DNA of 64,000 nucleotides from Emticicia sp031378345 (GCA_031378345.1 JANNDY010000124.1:62001-126000), one strand, 5' to 3'; positions 36,070-44,823 are shown, numbered from the stretch's first letter. The notes: generated by a model not told the origin, from the letters alone. Numbers and translations are program-made.

Positions 36070-36762
36070 TCAACTCGCATCATGAAAAATGATTCCGACA
36101 TTCATTCTTTTCCCACTTCGAATTTCACCCACGCCATGCCGCATCGAAGTTCGATAATAACCTCTTCCGCCCAAAGTTGGTCTAAAATTTGTCGTGAAAA
36201 TCACCATTTCTCCTTTATTTGGCTGCAAAACAATGCCTTTCGACTGCATTCTGGGGCGATTTTCGACCATTATAAATTCTCCGCCAGTATAATCAACATT
36301 CGGTTGAGTCAAGAAAATAACTACTTGAAAAGGAAAAAATATTTCGCCGTATAAATCTTGGTGAAGTGCATTCCAATCGCCAGTGCCATACTTCAAAATC
36401 AAAGGCGTTGGGCGATTTTGTCCAGCTTGATGACAAATTTCTAAAAGCTCGTCTAATTGCTTCGGGAAACTTTTCTCAATGCCCAATTTCTGCATCCAGT
36501 CGTTGGCGATTTGTGCCAAATGTGGGTACAAAGCATGACGCAATTCTTCAATAATATTGGGCAACGGATACTTGAAATATTTGTATTCGCCACTCCCAAA
36601 CTGGTAGCGTTTCATGTTTATTACACTCCGAAAATTACCCGAATCTTCATAAGTCGCTGCCAATTCATCACATTCTGCATCAGAAAGAATTTTTGGCAAA
36701 ACTACATAGCCATTTTGGTCGAGATTTGCCAAATATGTTTGAAAATTGATGTTTTCGAGCAT
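36070..36762 (-). CDS. 2-oxoglutarate/Fe(II)-dependent oxygenase
   Basis: 230 residues. Facial triad: H134 and D136 (ALHQDLYG) and H209 (TSMRHGVG); R219 (GKRMNVGIIFH) would bind 2-oxoglutarate. The double-stranded helix core and length fit the prolyl-4-hydroxylase-like branch, some members of which hydroxylate amino acids or repair alkylated DNA. Substrate unknown; no partner gene. Confidence 0.85.
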   Translation of the reverse strand: MLENINFQTYLANLDQNGYVVLPKILSDAECDELAATYEDSGNFRSVINMKRYQFGSGEYKYFKYPLPNIIEELRHALYPHLAQIANDWMQKLGIEKSFPKQLDELLEICHQAGQNRPTPLILKYGTGDWNALHQDLYGEIFFPFQVVIFLTQPNVDYTGGEFIMVENRPRMQSKGIVLQPNKGEMVIFTTNFRPTLGGRGYYRTSMRHGVGEIRSGKRMNVGIIFHDAS

Positions 36763-36768
36763 AATTTA

Positions 36769-36826
36769 GTACGACGGGTTTTTAACCCGTCCTTCAAAGA
36801 CAGACGGATTAGGAAATCCGTCGTAC
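36769..36826. repeat. Paired TACGACGG-family hairpins
   Basis: Outer arms GTACGACGG (36769-36777) and CCGTCGTAC (36818-36826) enclose GACGGGTT/AACCCGTC and GACGGATT/AATCCGTC hairpins. Same family as 15729-15752, 46937-46959 and 54184-54246. Confidence 0.65.
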
Positions 36827-36960
36827 AATAAAATGCAAAATTGAGTGATTTTTATTTCAAATACGAACCGAATCTTGCTTTGTTTTTTAGCAAAATTCAG
36901 ATTGATTATTTTAATTTTTTATTCTTTTTTTGATTTCTGAAATATTCTATTTTATTTTGC

Positions 36961-36984
36961 GTAATCAATTACGTAACTGATTAC
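36961..36984 (+). promoter_or_regulatory. Palindromic operator of the MarR gene
   Basis: Arms GTAATCA and TGATTAC around a central TTACGTAA, a nearly perfect 24-base palindrome ending three bases before the ATG. The position fits autorepression by the MarR protein it precedes. Confidence 0.6.
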
Positions 36985-36987
36985 ATA

Positions 36988-37479
36988 ATGAATGATATTT
37001 TTTCAAAATTAGGTCCTTTAATTATAGCCAGTCGAATGAAACGCATGAGTGATTACATCATGCGGGCAGGGGCAGAATTTTATCGTAGCAATGGCATTGA
37101 ATTTGAACCAAAATGGTTTCCACTCTACTATTTACTTTCGCAAGAAAAAGAACTGGGCATCATGGAAATTGCCCAAAAACTCAATATTTCGCACCCTGCG
37201 GTCATTCAATTGGCTAAAGAATTGGAAAAAATGGGTTGGATTTCTTCTACAAAATCAAAAGAAGATGCCCGAAAAAGATTGCTAAAACTCAGCAAAAAAG
37301 GATTAAGTTTTTTGCCACAACTACAATTAATTTGGGCGGATATTCGAGAAGTAAATAGACAAGTCGTTGATGCTCAACCAACCAATATTTTGCAGGCATT
37401 AGAAGAAATAGAAGCTTTTTTTGCTTCAAAATCTTATACCGAACGTATGAAAGAATTTCAGGAATCGAAGAAACTTTAG
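36988..37479 (+). CDS. MarR-family regulator
   Basis: 163 residues. Winged-helix core KELGIMEIAQKLNISHPAVIQLAKELEKMGWI and wing STKSKEDARKRLLKLSKKG. The next gene begins 33 bases downstream, so the regulator likely controls the GNAT-decarboxylase fusion and itself through the adjacent palindrome. The sensed compound is unknown, though an amine or amino acid related to the fusion enzyme is plausible. Confidence 0.88.
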   Translation: MNDIFSKLGPLIIASRMKRMSDYIMRAGAEFYRSNGIEFEPKWFPLYYLLSQEKELGIMEIAQKLNISHPAVIQLAKELEKMGWISSTKSKEDARKRLLKLSKKGLSFLPQLQLIWADIREVNRQVVDAQPTNILQALEEIEAFFASKSYTERMKEFQESKKL

Positions 37480-37512
37480 TCAATTTTCATCAAACTTTAA
37501 AATAACCAAACA

Positions 37513-39435
37513 ATGAAAATTACCATACAAACATATTCAAATATTTATCAAAAACAAGTTGAAAACTTAGTTTTGGGGGTTCAAAATAATGAGTTTTTGT
37601 TAGGTCTGACTGTCCAAGACCAACCAGATTTGCCAAATATTGGCAAATTTTATGAAAATGGTCGCTTTTGGATAGCTTTGAATGAACAAGATGAAGTGGT
37701 AGGCACAATTGGCATTGAGCCACTCAACGAAACACAGGCAGCTTTACGGAAAATGTTTCTTGAAAAATCAATACGTGGCAATAAAGATTTGAATTTGGCT
37801 CAAAATCTTTTTGAAACGTTGCTACGATTTGCTCAACAAAAAGGCTATAAAGAGTTATGGTTAGATACGCCTCCACCAGCACAAGCTGCACACCGATTTT
37901 ATGAGCGAAATGGCTTTGAATTAATGCCACGAGAAAGCGTTCCCAAAACCTACAAAGTACCTACCATCAAAGATTTGAAAATTTACAGATTGAAAATGAA
38001 CAACACTTTAGATTATACCACAGAAGAATTTCAAGAAATTTTAGAAAAAACTTCTTCAATAATTCTTGAACAATATGCCAATTTGCCAAAGCAAAAAGGC
38101 TTTAATGTAAGCTCGCAAGAAGAAGTAGAAAGTTGGTTTGATGAGCCTCTCCCCTATTCGGGCAAAGATAGTTTTGAATTATTGCAAGAAGCAAAAACAA
38201 AGGTTTTGGACACTGCCACAGGCAATTTGGGACTAAATATGTACGCTTACGTAATGTCGGGCGGCAATCAGATGTCCACTGTTGCTGACCTTTTGGCATC
38301 AACAATTAATCAAAATAATACCAAATGGCACTTAGCTCCTGCCATGACTGAAATCGAAAAACGTGTAGTGAAATGGACTGCCGAAATGATACATTTTACG
38401 CCAAATGCAGGCGGAGCGATGGTCAGTGGTGGTTCGGAAGCAAATTTGGCAGGACTTACTGTTGCTCGAAACATCTTTTTTAAGCAATTAAATATCAAAG
38501 AAAATGGTCTTTTTGGAATAAAACCGTTCACAGTTTATTGTTCTAAAGAAACCCATAATTGCACAGACAAAAGTATAACACTTTTGGGAATTGGCACAAA
38601 TCAACTTCGCAAAATTGCCACAAATGCCGATTTGACAATTAATACAAAAGCACTCGAAGAACAAATTTTGGCAGATATTGACAAAGGTTTTACGCCTTTT
38701 TGTATTGTTGGAAATGCTGGCACAGTAAACACAGGAGCAATTGATGATTTGGCAACTTTAGCACAAATTGCCGAAAAATACAAAACTTGGTTCCATGTTG
38801 ATGGTGCTTATGGTGGTTTGGCGGCTTCTTTGCCTTCTTTGCGAGAAAAATATGCAGGTTTAGAAAAGGCAGATTCTATTGCTTTGGATTTTCATAAATG
38901 GCTTTACCAACCTTTTGAAATTGGTTGTGTTTTGGTGCGAGATTGGAGCAAAATGCGTGAAACTTATTTCAAAGAAGCGGACTATCTGACTACCGCATTG
39001 CAAGCGAGCAATACCCGTTTGGAATTTAATGAGCATTATTTCCAGTTATCTCGCAATGCAAAGGCATTCAAAGTTTGGATGTCGGTGAAGGCTTATGGTT
39101 TTGACAGAATCCAAAAAATGATTCAAAAAGACATTGATTTGACGCATTATTTGGCAAAATTAATAATAGAATCGAGTGATTTTGAGCTAAAATCAAGTTC
39201 AGATTTGGCAGTAGCTTGTTTTAGATATACAGGAAATAATCTTGCAGAAAATGAAATCGTAGCCATCAATCAAAAGCTAATTCCTGCCCTCGAAGCCGAC
39301 GGACGAGTTTTTATTACAGGTACAAAACTCAATGATGAATTTGTGCTACGTGCGTGCATCATCAACCACCGAAAACAAGAAGCGGACATTGAATATTTGT
39401 TGGAAACGATTCGAAATGTGGCTTTGAAAATATAA
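37513..39435 (+). CDS. Fusion of a GNAT acetyltransferase and a group II PLP decarboxylase
   Basis: 640 residues. Residues 1-155 are a GNAT domain (ALRKMFLEKSIRG, LDTPPPAQAAHRFYERNGFEL); residues about 165-640 are an aromatic-L-amino-acid/glutamate decarboxylase-type enzyme: GNLGLNMYAYVMSGGNQMS, GGAMVSGGSEANLAGL, FHVDGAYGG with the PLP-binding Asp, and Schiff-base K462 in LDFHKWLYQP. The arrangement suggests one protein that decarboxylates an amino acid and acetylates the amine, or the reverse. Lies behind a MarR regulator. Confidence 0.85.
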   Translation: MKITIQTYSNIYQKQVENLVLGVQNNEFLLGLTVQDQPDLPNIGKFYENGRFWIALNEQDEVVGTIGIEPLNETQAALRKMFLEKSIRGNKDLNLAQNLFETLLRFAQQKGYKELWLDTPPPAQAAHRFYERNGFELMPRESVPKTYKVPTIKDLKIYRLKMNNTLDYTTEEFQEILEKTSSIILEQYANLPKQKGFNVSSQEEVESWFDEPLPYSGKDSFELLQEAKTKVLDTATGNLGLNMYAYVMSGGNQMSTVADLLASTINQNNTKWHLAPAMTEIEKRVVKWTAEMIHFTPNAGGAMVSGGSEANLAGLTVARNIFFKQLNIKENGLFGIKPFTVYCSKETHNCTDKSITLLGIGTNQLRKIATNADLTINTKALEEQILADIDKGFTPFCIVGNAGTVNTGAIDDLATLAQIAEKYKTWFHVDGAYGGLAASLPSLREKYAGLEKADSIALDFHKWLYQPFEIGCVLVRDWSKMRETYFKEADYLTTALQASNTRLEFNEHYFQLSRNAKAFKVWMSVKAYGFDRIQKMIQKDIDLTHYLAKLIIESSDFELKSSSDLAVACFRYTGNNLAENEIVAINQKLIPALEADGRVFITGTKLNDEFVLRACIINHRKQEADIEYLLETIRNVALKI

Positions 39436-39436
39436 A

Positions 39437-40339
39437 CTATTCTCCAATCTGCCCAGCCAAAATACCGATACCTTCCATAAAGCTAACAGGTTGATAATCA
39501 AGCACTTGTCGAGATTTTGAGAGGTCAAAACCAGTTCTTGGTGGGCGTTTGGCTGGCTGTGAAAATGTCGTAGAATCAGCTTTTGAAATCAATGATTTGT
39601 CTAATTTGAAATAGTCGGCAGTCATAATTGCCATTTCGTAAGGTGTCAAAAAGTCTTTTCCTGAAATATTAAAAATACCTTCAGCTTCTTTTTTAGCTAT
39701 CAAAAAACAACCTTTTGCCAAATCTTCGGCGAGAGTTGGGGTACGCCATTGGTCGGTTACAACTTTAATATTTTTGCCGTCTTCTAAAGATTTTTTGACC
39801 CACAAAATAATGTTGGTGCGACTCATATCATGAGCAATTCCATAAACCAAAACTGTGCGGGCAATTGCCCAACGGATATTGCTATTCGTAACCAATTTTT
39901 CGCCAGCATATTTGCTCCAACCATAAAAACTTATCGGATTTGCTTCGGCATCTTCTTTGTATGGACCAGCTTTTCCATCAAAAATAAAGTCGGTAGAAAC
40001 ATATAATAAAAAGCAATCTATTTGCTCGCAAGCCTCCACCAAATATTCTACGGCATTGACATTTTGCTGCCAACAAGTATCTTTTTTGCTTTCACATTCA
40101 TCAACATTTGTCATGGCTGCGGTGTGAATAATGACATCGGGTTTTACATTTCCCACCACTTCCTGCACCTGTTCACGGTTTGTAATATCCATTGAATGAT
40201 ACTCATAACCTTCTGAAAAGGGCAAGCGATTATCGCCACGGGCTGTTGCAACTACTTGATAGTCAGGTGATTGCGTAAGTAACTCAACCAGTTTCTGACC
40301 AAGTAAACCATTAGAACCTGTAATTAGAATTTTCTTCAT
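39437..40339 (-). CDS. RmlD-type dTDP-4-dehydrorhamnose reductase-like protein
   Basis: 300 residues. NAD(P) motif ITGSNGLLGQKL, catalytic YGWSKYAGEK (YxxxK) and VSTDFIFDG. The family reduces dTDP-4-keto-L-rhamnose or acts as a regulatory subunit of methionine adenosyltransferase in animals. No rml genes are nearby, so the role is uncertain. Convergent with the fusion gene; stops one base apart. Confidence 0.8.
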   Translation of the reverse strand: MKKILITGSNGLLGQKLVELLTQSPDYQVVATARGDNRLPFSEGYEYHSMDITNREQVQEVVGNVKPDVIIHTAAMTNVDECESKKDTCWQQNVNAVEYLVEACEQIDCFLLYVSTDFIFDGKAGPYKEDAEANPISFYGWSKYAGEKLVTNSNIRWAIARTVLVYGIAHDMSRTNIILWVKKSLEDGKNIKVVTDQWRTPTLAEDLAKGCFLIAKKEAEGIFNISGKDFLTPYEMAIMTADYFKLDKSLISKADSTTFSQPAKRPPRTGFDLSKSRQVLDYQPVSFMEGIGILAGQIGE

Positions 40340-40395
40340 TTTAAAAAAGTCCCTCTCTTTTGGGGAGGGATTTAGGGTGGGGCTATTCGTGGGGT
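40340..40395. repeat. CCCTCTC/GAGAGGG-type repeat
   Basis: TCCCTCTCTTTTGGGGAGGGA hairpin followed by TTTAGGGTGGGG. Related copies lie at 48978-49019 (in ypdA), 51945-51980, 52027-52139 and 52589-52628. Confidence 0.55.
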
Positions 40396-41094
40396 TCAGT
40401 ATTTATATCCAAACATCTTAGTAATTTTCTTTTTTCTCATTTTCTTAACCGTCATACTCATTTTAATATCTTCTTTGGGGCGGTTGGCAGCATCTCTTGC
40501 CTGTTTGGCAATTTTGTCAATCAAATCTAAATTATCAATTGCTTCGCCAAAAACGGTATAGTTATTATCCAAGCGAGGTACGCCGCCCAAAATCATATAA
40601 TCGGCTCGCTGCTTTGTTGTATAATTCATGCTATTTCGTTGGGCAAAAGCTGTAATTTCATCATCTGTGAGTTTTTTTCCTTGCACAATATAAAATTGAC
40701 AAGCATTTGATTTTTTTTCAGGATTTCCATCACTGGCTGCAGCTAAAGCACCTCTTTTATGCACATGATTTGACTTAAATTCATAAGGAATTTGTTCCAT
40801 ATCTCCACCACCACCTCCAAGTCTTACATTTGGTTTGGCATTTTTGGAGTTTGGGTCGCCACCTTGAATCATAAACCCATCCATGATGCGATGAAATAGA
40901 AGGCTATCGTAGAATTTTTTCTCGACTAATTTAATGAAATTTGCCTTGTGAAGAGGCGTATCATCAAACAAAATAAGGTGCATTGTACCAAAATTTGTAT
41001 TGAGCGTAACCAAATAATCTTTCTTAGATTTCTTTTGTGCAAAAGATAACGTGCTGATTATAAGGATATTAACAAGAAGAATGTATTTTTTCAT
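40396..41094 (-). CDS. Exported cyclophilin-type peptidyl-prolyl isomerase
   Basis: 232 residues from ATG 41094. Signal peptide MKKYILLVNILIISTLSFAQ. Cyclophilin core: FHRIMDGFMIQGGDP, SNACQFYIVQG, and VFGEAIDNLDLIDKI. Exported PPIases help outer-membrane protein folding. An upstream in-frame ATG (41154) would add 20 residues without a signal and is rejected. Preceded by idi. Confidence 0.9.
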   Translation of the reverse strand: MKKYILLVNILIISTLSFAQKKSKKDYLVTLNTNFGTMHLILFDDTPLHKANFIKLVEKKFYDSLLFHRIMDGFMIQGGDPNSKNAKPNVRLGGGGGDMEQIPYEFKSNHVHKRGALAAASDGNPEKKSNACQFYIVQGKKLTDDEITAFAQRNSMNYTTKQRADYMILGGVPRLDNNYTVFGEAIDNLDLIDKIAKQARDAANRPKEDIKMSMTVKKMRKKKITKMFGYKY

Positions 41095-41180
41095 GCGTTT
41101 CGTTGGCTGATAGAAAGCACAAAAATACAATAAATATTTGAAGAGATTTGACAACTTTTCAAAAAGTTGTCAAATCTAAT

Positions 41181-41702
41181 TTAGACCATTTGAAAAGAAT
41201 TATAAGCCAAAAACTCTTCGCTTTTCAAGATTTCTTTGAACCAAAAAGTGTAGTTTTCAGGATTTTCGGCAACATTTTCTAATAAATTATCAATCGTAAT
41301 CCATTGATAGTCAGCTACCTCTTCGGGGTTTACTTCAAAATCACCGTTATAATTTCCAAGGAAAACATGGTCAATTTCATTTTCAATCAAATCGTTCTCG
41401 AACTCAGCTCGATATTGAAATTTATAAAGAAAATCGAAGGCACAATCAAAGCCCATTTCTTCGCCTAAGCGACGGTGTGCAGCGGCACTTATTTCTTCAT
41501 TTGCATTTGGGTGTCCGCAGCAAGTATTTGTCCAAAGGCTACCCGAATGATATTTGTGGGCTGTTCTTTGATGAATCAAAAGTTCATTATTACTATTAAA
41601 AATCAAAATCGAAAAGGCACGATGAAGCAAGCCCTGTTGGTGTACCATGAGCTTTTCGCCTGTACCGATTTGTTCGTCCGAATTATTTACTAATATTATC
41701 AT
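41181..41702 (-). CDS. idi: Isopentenyl-diphosphate delta-isomerase, type 1
   Basis: 173 residues from ATG 41702 (MIILVNNSDEQIGTGEK). Nudix-fold isomerase that interconverts IPP and DMAPP. Catalytic C62 in TNTCCGHP, Nudix-like RRLGEEMGFD, Glu in NEIDHVFLG, and VAPEE-like VNPEEVADYQW. An in-frame extension upstream (to 41756) reads through an intergenic repeat (GGCGGACCGTCC region) and is not real. Confidence 0.92.
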   Translation of the reverse strand: MIILVNNSDEQIGTGEKLMVHQQGLLHRAFSILIFNSNNELLIHQRTAHKYHSGSLWTNTCCGHPNANEEISAAAHRRLGEEMGFDCAFDFLYKFQYRAEFENDLIENEIDHVFLGNYNGDFEVNPEEVADYQWITIDNLLENVAENPENYTFWFKEILKSEEFLAYNSFQMV

Positions 41703-41801
41703 AAGCACCCAAAACACCCCTAACCGTAACGGCGGACCGTCCCTAAAGGGAGACAAAATTTATATTTACATATTTTAAACTTTTGAAATGAACAAATTGT
41801 T

Positions 41802-43049
41802 TCACTCCGCCAATAATTTATCGACCAAACGGTTAAAATCACTCACGAAATCATCATAATATTTGCCGGTTCCGGGTCCAGAAAAGCCAGTATGTATTTC
41901 TCGAACTTGTCCTTTTTTGTCGATAAAAATGGTTGTCGGGAAGCCCAACACGTGGTTGAGCATCGGTAGCGTTTTTGATGCTTCGGGCTTGTCGTTTGTT
42001 CCCGCCAAAAGCACTTCGTAGTCAATGCCAAAACGCTCTTTCAAACGCTTTATTTTCGGAAAAGCAAATGCTGGTTCGATACTTTTTTCGTAAGCTAAAC
42101 CTATGATTTCTACGCCTTTTTGCTTGTTTTTGACATACCACGGTGCTAAAAACTTACTTTCGTCCATACAATTTGGACACCACGAACCCATGATTTGGGC
42201 TACTACAACTTTTCCTTTATAACGTTCATCGGTCAAAGAAATTTTCTTTCCTTCTTCATTTGGAAAAGAAAAGCTGATTGTTTTGTAACCTTTTTTCAAG
42301 AAAGTTAATAATTTTTCGTCAGGAAGTTTGGCGTTATCGTCTTTTATTCCTTCCCAAGTTTCAAGGCTTTTTAAACTTGACCAAAATTCTCCTCCTACCA
42401 ATTTATCGCCTTCAATTTTGGCTTTAAATAAAAATAAATGTGTGCCATCGAAGCACGAAAGTTTTAAAGAATCTTCAATAATATTTCCATCTAAATAACG
42501 ATAATCGCCAGTTGTTGTCAAGAAAGTTCCTGTAACTTTGCTTCCTTTTTGATTAAAAATTCCGACAGAAATTGTCGAATCTTTTTTATCTTCCGAACGA
42601 AACAAAACTTGATATTTACTTGATAATGAGGTATTTACGTTGTTGTTTTTTTCATAAAAGCGATAGTTTTTACCATATTCTGCCGTGAAATCCCCTTGAA
42701 TATATGTCAAATCGGAACGCAGTTTTTTCCAGTAGCCTGTCAGTTTTTCATTGCCTATTTTAGCAACAATTTCAGCATCAAAAACCTCCATCGGAATATG
42801 CAGCGAATCATCTTTAATGAAGGCTTTGTCCATTTTTAGTTTTTCTTCGCCATTCAAAATTACGACCGAATAAGCATCATTTTCTTTCTGAATATCAAAA
42901 TTGAAAGGCAATTCTCCGCCACCTGTTGGAATTGTTGCTCGCCAAATGCCTGTTTTTAGTTCGGGAGTATTTTGACAAGAATTGAGTAACAATATTATTA
43001 CAACATAGGTAATGGAGGAAAACCACAGAGAACCACAGAGTTTTTTCAT
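41802..43049 (-). CDS. TlpA-like thioredoxin lipoprotein
   Basis: 415 residues. Lipoprotein signal with LLLNSC. The C-terminal half is a TlpA/ResA-type thioredoxin domain with active site GSWCPNC; the N-terminal 250 residues form a beta-rich DUF4369-like domain. Function is periplasmic disulfide reduction or reductant delivery. The first eleven residues (KKLCGSLWFSS) are coded by a tandem AACCACAGAG repeat at 43021-43040, so the start codon and signal n-region may have been modified. Confidence 0.85.
   Translation of the reverse strand: MKKLCGSLWFSSITYVVIILLLNSCQNTPELKTGIWRATIPTGGGELPFNFDIQKENDAYSVVILNGEEKLKMDKAFIKDDSLHIPMEVFDAEIVAKIGNEKLTGYWKKLRSDLTYIQGDFTAEYGKNYRFYEKNNNVNTSLSSKYQVLFRSEDKKDSTISVGIFNQKGSKVTGTFLTTTGDYRYLDGNIIEDSLKLSCFDGTHLFLFKAKIEGDKLVGGEFWSSLKSLETWEGIKDDNAKLPDEKLLTFLKKGYKTISFSFPNEEGKKISLTDERYKGKVVVAQIMGSWCPNCMDESKFLAPWYVKNKQKGVEIIGLAYEKSIEPAFAFPKIKRLKERFGIDYEVLLAGTNDKPEASKTLPMLNHVLGFPTTIFIDKKGQVREIHTGFSGPGTGKYYDDFVSDFNRLVDKLLAE
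43021..43040. repeat. Tandem decamer AACCACAGAG x2 in the TlpA start region
   Basis: Two perfect copies at 43021-43030 and 43031-43040, coding on the minus strand for part of the lipoprotein signal. Confidence 0.6.
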
Positions 43050-43064
43050 AAATAAATTAAAAAG

Positions 43065-43097
43065 TTTGATCGCTGAAAGCCGAAAGCCTTACCTTTG
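43065..43097 (+). promoter_or_regulatory. Promoter of rsmH
   Basis: TTTG (43065-43068), 21-base spacer, TACCTTTG (43090-43097): a textbook Bacteroidota promoter, 35 bases before ATG 43133. Confidence 0.7.
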
Positions 43098-43132
43098 CAA
43101 TTTATGGAACATTGTAAATATAGAAAAAGTTT

Positions 43133-44041
43133 ATGTCAGTTTATCACACGCCCGTTATGCTCAAAGAATGTTTGGAAGGTCTGAATATCAAACCTGATGG
43201 CATTTATGTTGATGTTACTTTTGGCGGAGGCGGACATTCAAGGGCGATTTTGGAACAACTCACCACAGGAAAACTATATGGTTTCGACCAAGATGCAGAC
43301 GCAAAAGCTGAATCTAAATTAATTGAAGATAAAAATTTTACTTTTATTGATGCAAATTTCAGAAGTTTGAAACAATATTTACGCTTGTTTGGTGTAAAAA
43401 AAGTTGATGGAATTTTGGCAGATTTGGGTATTTCTTCACATCAAATTGATACGCCTGAGCGAGGTTTTTCGACAAGATTTGATGCCGAATTGGACATGAG
43501 AATGAACCAAAGTGCAGCAATTTCTGCCAAAAATATACTTAATGAGTCTTCGGTTGATGAATTGCATAAGATTTTGGGAATGTATGGCGAAATAAAAAAT
43601 GCCAAAACAACTGCCCAAACTATTTATACGGCAAGGCTCAACAAAAGCATTGAAACGATTAATGATTTGAAGGGGATTTTGCAAAAATTAGCTCCTCGTG
43701 GCAAAGAAAATAAGTATTTTGCACAGGTTTTTCAAGCATTACGTATTATTGTCAATGAAGAAATGAGTGCTTTAGAAGAGTTTTTGCAACAAACACCCGA
43801 AGTGCTTGCTCCCGAAGGTCGTTTGGTAGTGATGGCATATCATTCGCTGGAAGACCGTTTGGTGAAAAACTTTATTCGCAGTGGGAAATTTGGTGGTGAT
43901 GTAGAAAAAGACCTTTTCGGAAACGACATAAAACCTTTGGAATCGGTCATCAGAAAAGCCATCGAAGCATCGCCCGAAGAGGTTGAGCAAAATCCTCGTG
44001 CCAGAAGTGCAAAATTGAGAATCGCCGAACCCGTTAAATAA
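43133..44041 (+). CDS. rsmH: 16S rRNA (cytosine1402-N4)-methyltransferase RsmH
   Basis: 302 residues. Starts MSVYHTPVMLKECLEGL as MraW proteins do; SAM site VDVTFGGGGHSRAILE; DLGISSHQIDTPERGFS; RIVNEEM..LE and the C-terminal AYHSLEDRLVKNF and NPRARSAKLR. Methylates C1402 of 16S rRNA. Upstream mraZ is absent. The last 24 bases of the gene are repeated 188 bases downstream. Confidence 0.95.
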   Translation: MSVYHTPVMLKECLEGLNIKPDGIYVDVTFGGGGHSRAILEQLTTGKLYGFDQDADAKAESKLIEDKNFTFIDANFRSLKQYLRLFGVKKVDGILADLGISSHQIDTPERGFSTRFDAELDMRMNQSAAISAKNILNESSVDELHKILGMYGEIKNAKTTAQTIYTARLNKSIETINDLKGILQKLAPRGKENKYFAQVFQALRIIVNEEMSALEEFLQQTPEVLAPEGRLVVMAYHSLEDRLVKNFIRSGKFGGDVEKDLFGNDIKPLESVIRKAIEASPEEVEQNPRARSAKLRIAEPVK

Positions 44042-44234
44042 TTTTTCTCCTCAAAACCTATTAAAATAGGTTTCTAATATAATCAAAGGATATTTTTGAT
44101 ATGATTTTTTGACGACTTAATCGGACCGCCGATGCGGTCGTCTTAATGATAAGTTAACCTTCCTTTGATTATTATAGACCCTCAATTTATTGAGGGATTC
44201 TGTGAAGAATCGCCGAACCCGTTAAATAATTTTT
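44018..44234. repeat. Hairpin element framed by a 29-bp direct repeat of the rsmH end
   Basis: The 29 bases starting AGAATCGCCGAACCCG (44018-44046) include the rsmH stop and are repeated exactly at 44206-44234. Between them: CCTATTAAAATAGG, ATAATCAAAGGA with its complement TCCTTTGATTAT, a GACGAC..GTCGTC segment with a CCGCCGATGCGG core, and CCCTCAAT/ATTGAGGG. Linkers match 35921-36052. The rest of the gap to 44339 holds only the promoter. Confidence 0.75.
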
Positions 44235-44242
44235 TCATAAAT

Positions 44243-44275
44243 ATTGATTTTATTTCAATGTAATTTATAAATTTG
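44243..44275 (+). promoter_or_regulatory. Promoter of the ftsL-like gene
   Basis: ATTG (44243-44246), 21-base spacer, TAAATTTG (44268-44275), which matches TAnnTTTG; 64 bases before the ATG. Confidence 0.5.
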
Positions 44276-44339
44276 TCTTGTTATTTGGTAAAACCCAGAT
44301 AAACGTGCTTTAATAATAAACCTATAAACTCATACTGGA

Positions 44340-44720
44340 ATGGCTACGAATACTTTTCGGGACCGTCCTGAACCTGCTGCTGTGCCTAAAGCTCCTCGCA
44401 AAGCTGGTGTCTTCGACAATCTTAATACTTGGCTAACCAATCGCTTAGAACTTGGCAATGAACTTCCAACCGAAACTCTCCGAAAGATAGTTTGGGTAGG
44501 TATTTTGGGTATTTTCTACATTTTCGTGCAGCATAATTACGAAGGTTTTATCAAAAAAATTGACAAAGCTCGCAACGATATGGAAGAAAAACGTGCTGCG
44601 TATATCTCCCAAAAATCAAAATATATGTTTGCCAGTAAGCAATCCGAAATTGCTAAACACCTGACTGACAACGGTTTAGAAGAAAATATCACGCCACCTA
44701 CAAAGATTGTGGTGAAATAA
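44340..44720 (+). CDS. FtsL-like division protein
   Basis: 126 residues. Cytoplasmic N-terminus, one membrane helix (about 49-64, VGILGIFYIFVQHN), then a coiled-coil-like stretch (KKIDKARNDMEEKRAAYISQKSKYM). That topology and the place between rsmH and ftsI are those of FtsL in Bacteroidota, which is too divergent in sequence for motif recognition. FtsL links FtsQB to the FtsWI synthase. Call rests on synteny and topology. Confidence 0.8.
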   Translation: MATNTFRDRPEPAAVPKAPRKAGVFDNLNTWLTNRLELGNELPTETLRKIVWVGILGIFYIFVQHNYEGFIKKIDKARNDMEEKRAAYISQKSKYMFASKQSEIAKHLTDNGLEENITPPTKIVVK

Positions 44721-44726
44721 CAAACA

Positions 44727-44823
44727 GATTTACGAATTACAATTTACGAATTACGATTTGAAAAAATCGGTCAATCTTTTTTAGGATGGGACATTTCGTA
44801 AATCGTAAATCGTAAATCGTAAA
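44727..44823. repeat. Heptamer tandem repeat between ftsL and ftsI
   Basis: TCGTAAA occurs four times in perfect tandem (44796-44823). Upstream at 44727-44756 lie TTTACGAATTAC words that are partly complementary, so the spacer can fold back on itself. Confidence 0.65.

Noticed and set aside
40565..40580. TACGCCGCCC in the cyclophilin gene, similar to the GC-rich 15-mer
   Set aside because: It codes for the conserved cyclophilin stretch LGGVPRLDN, so it is native sequence.
41703..41756. Upstream extension of idi (MSPFRDGPP...)
   Set aside because: The added residues read through an intergenic GC-rich repeat and do not resemble IPP isomerases.
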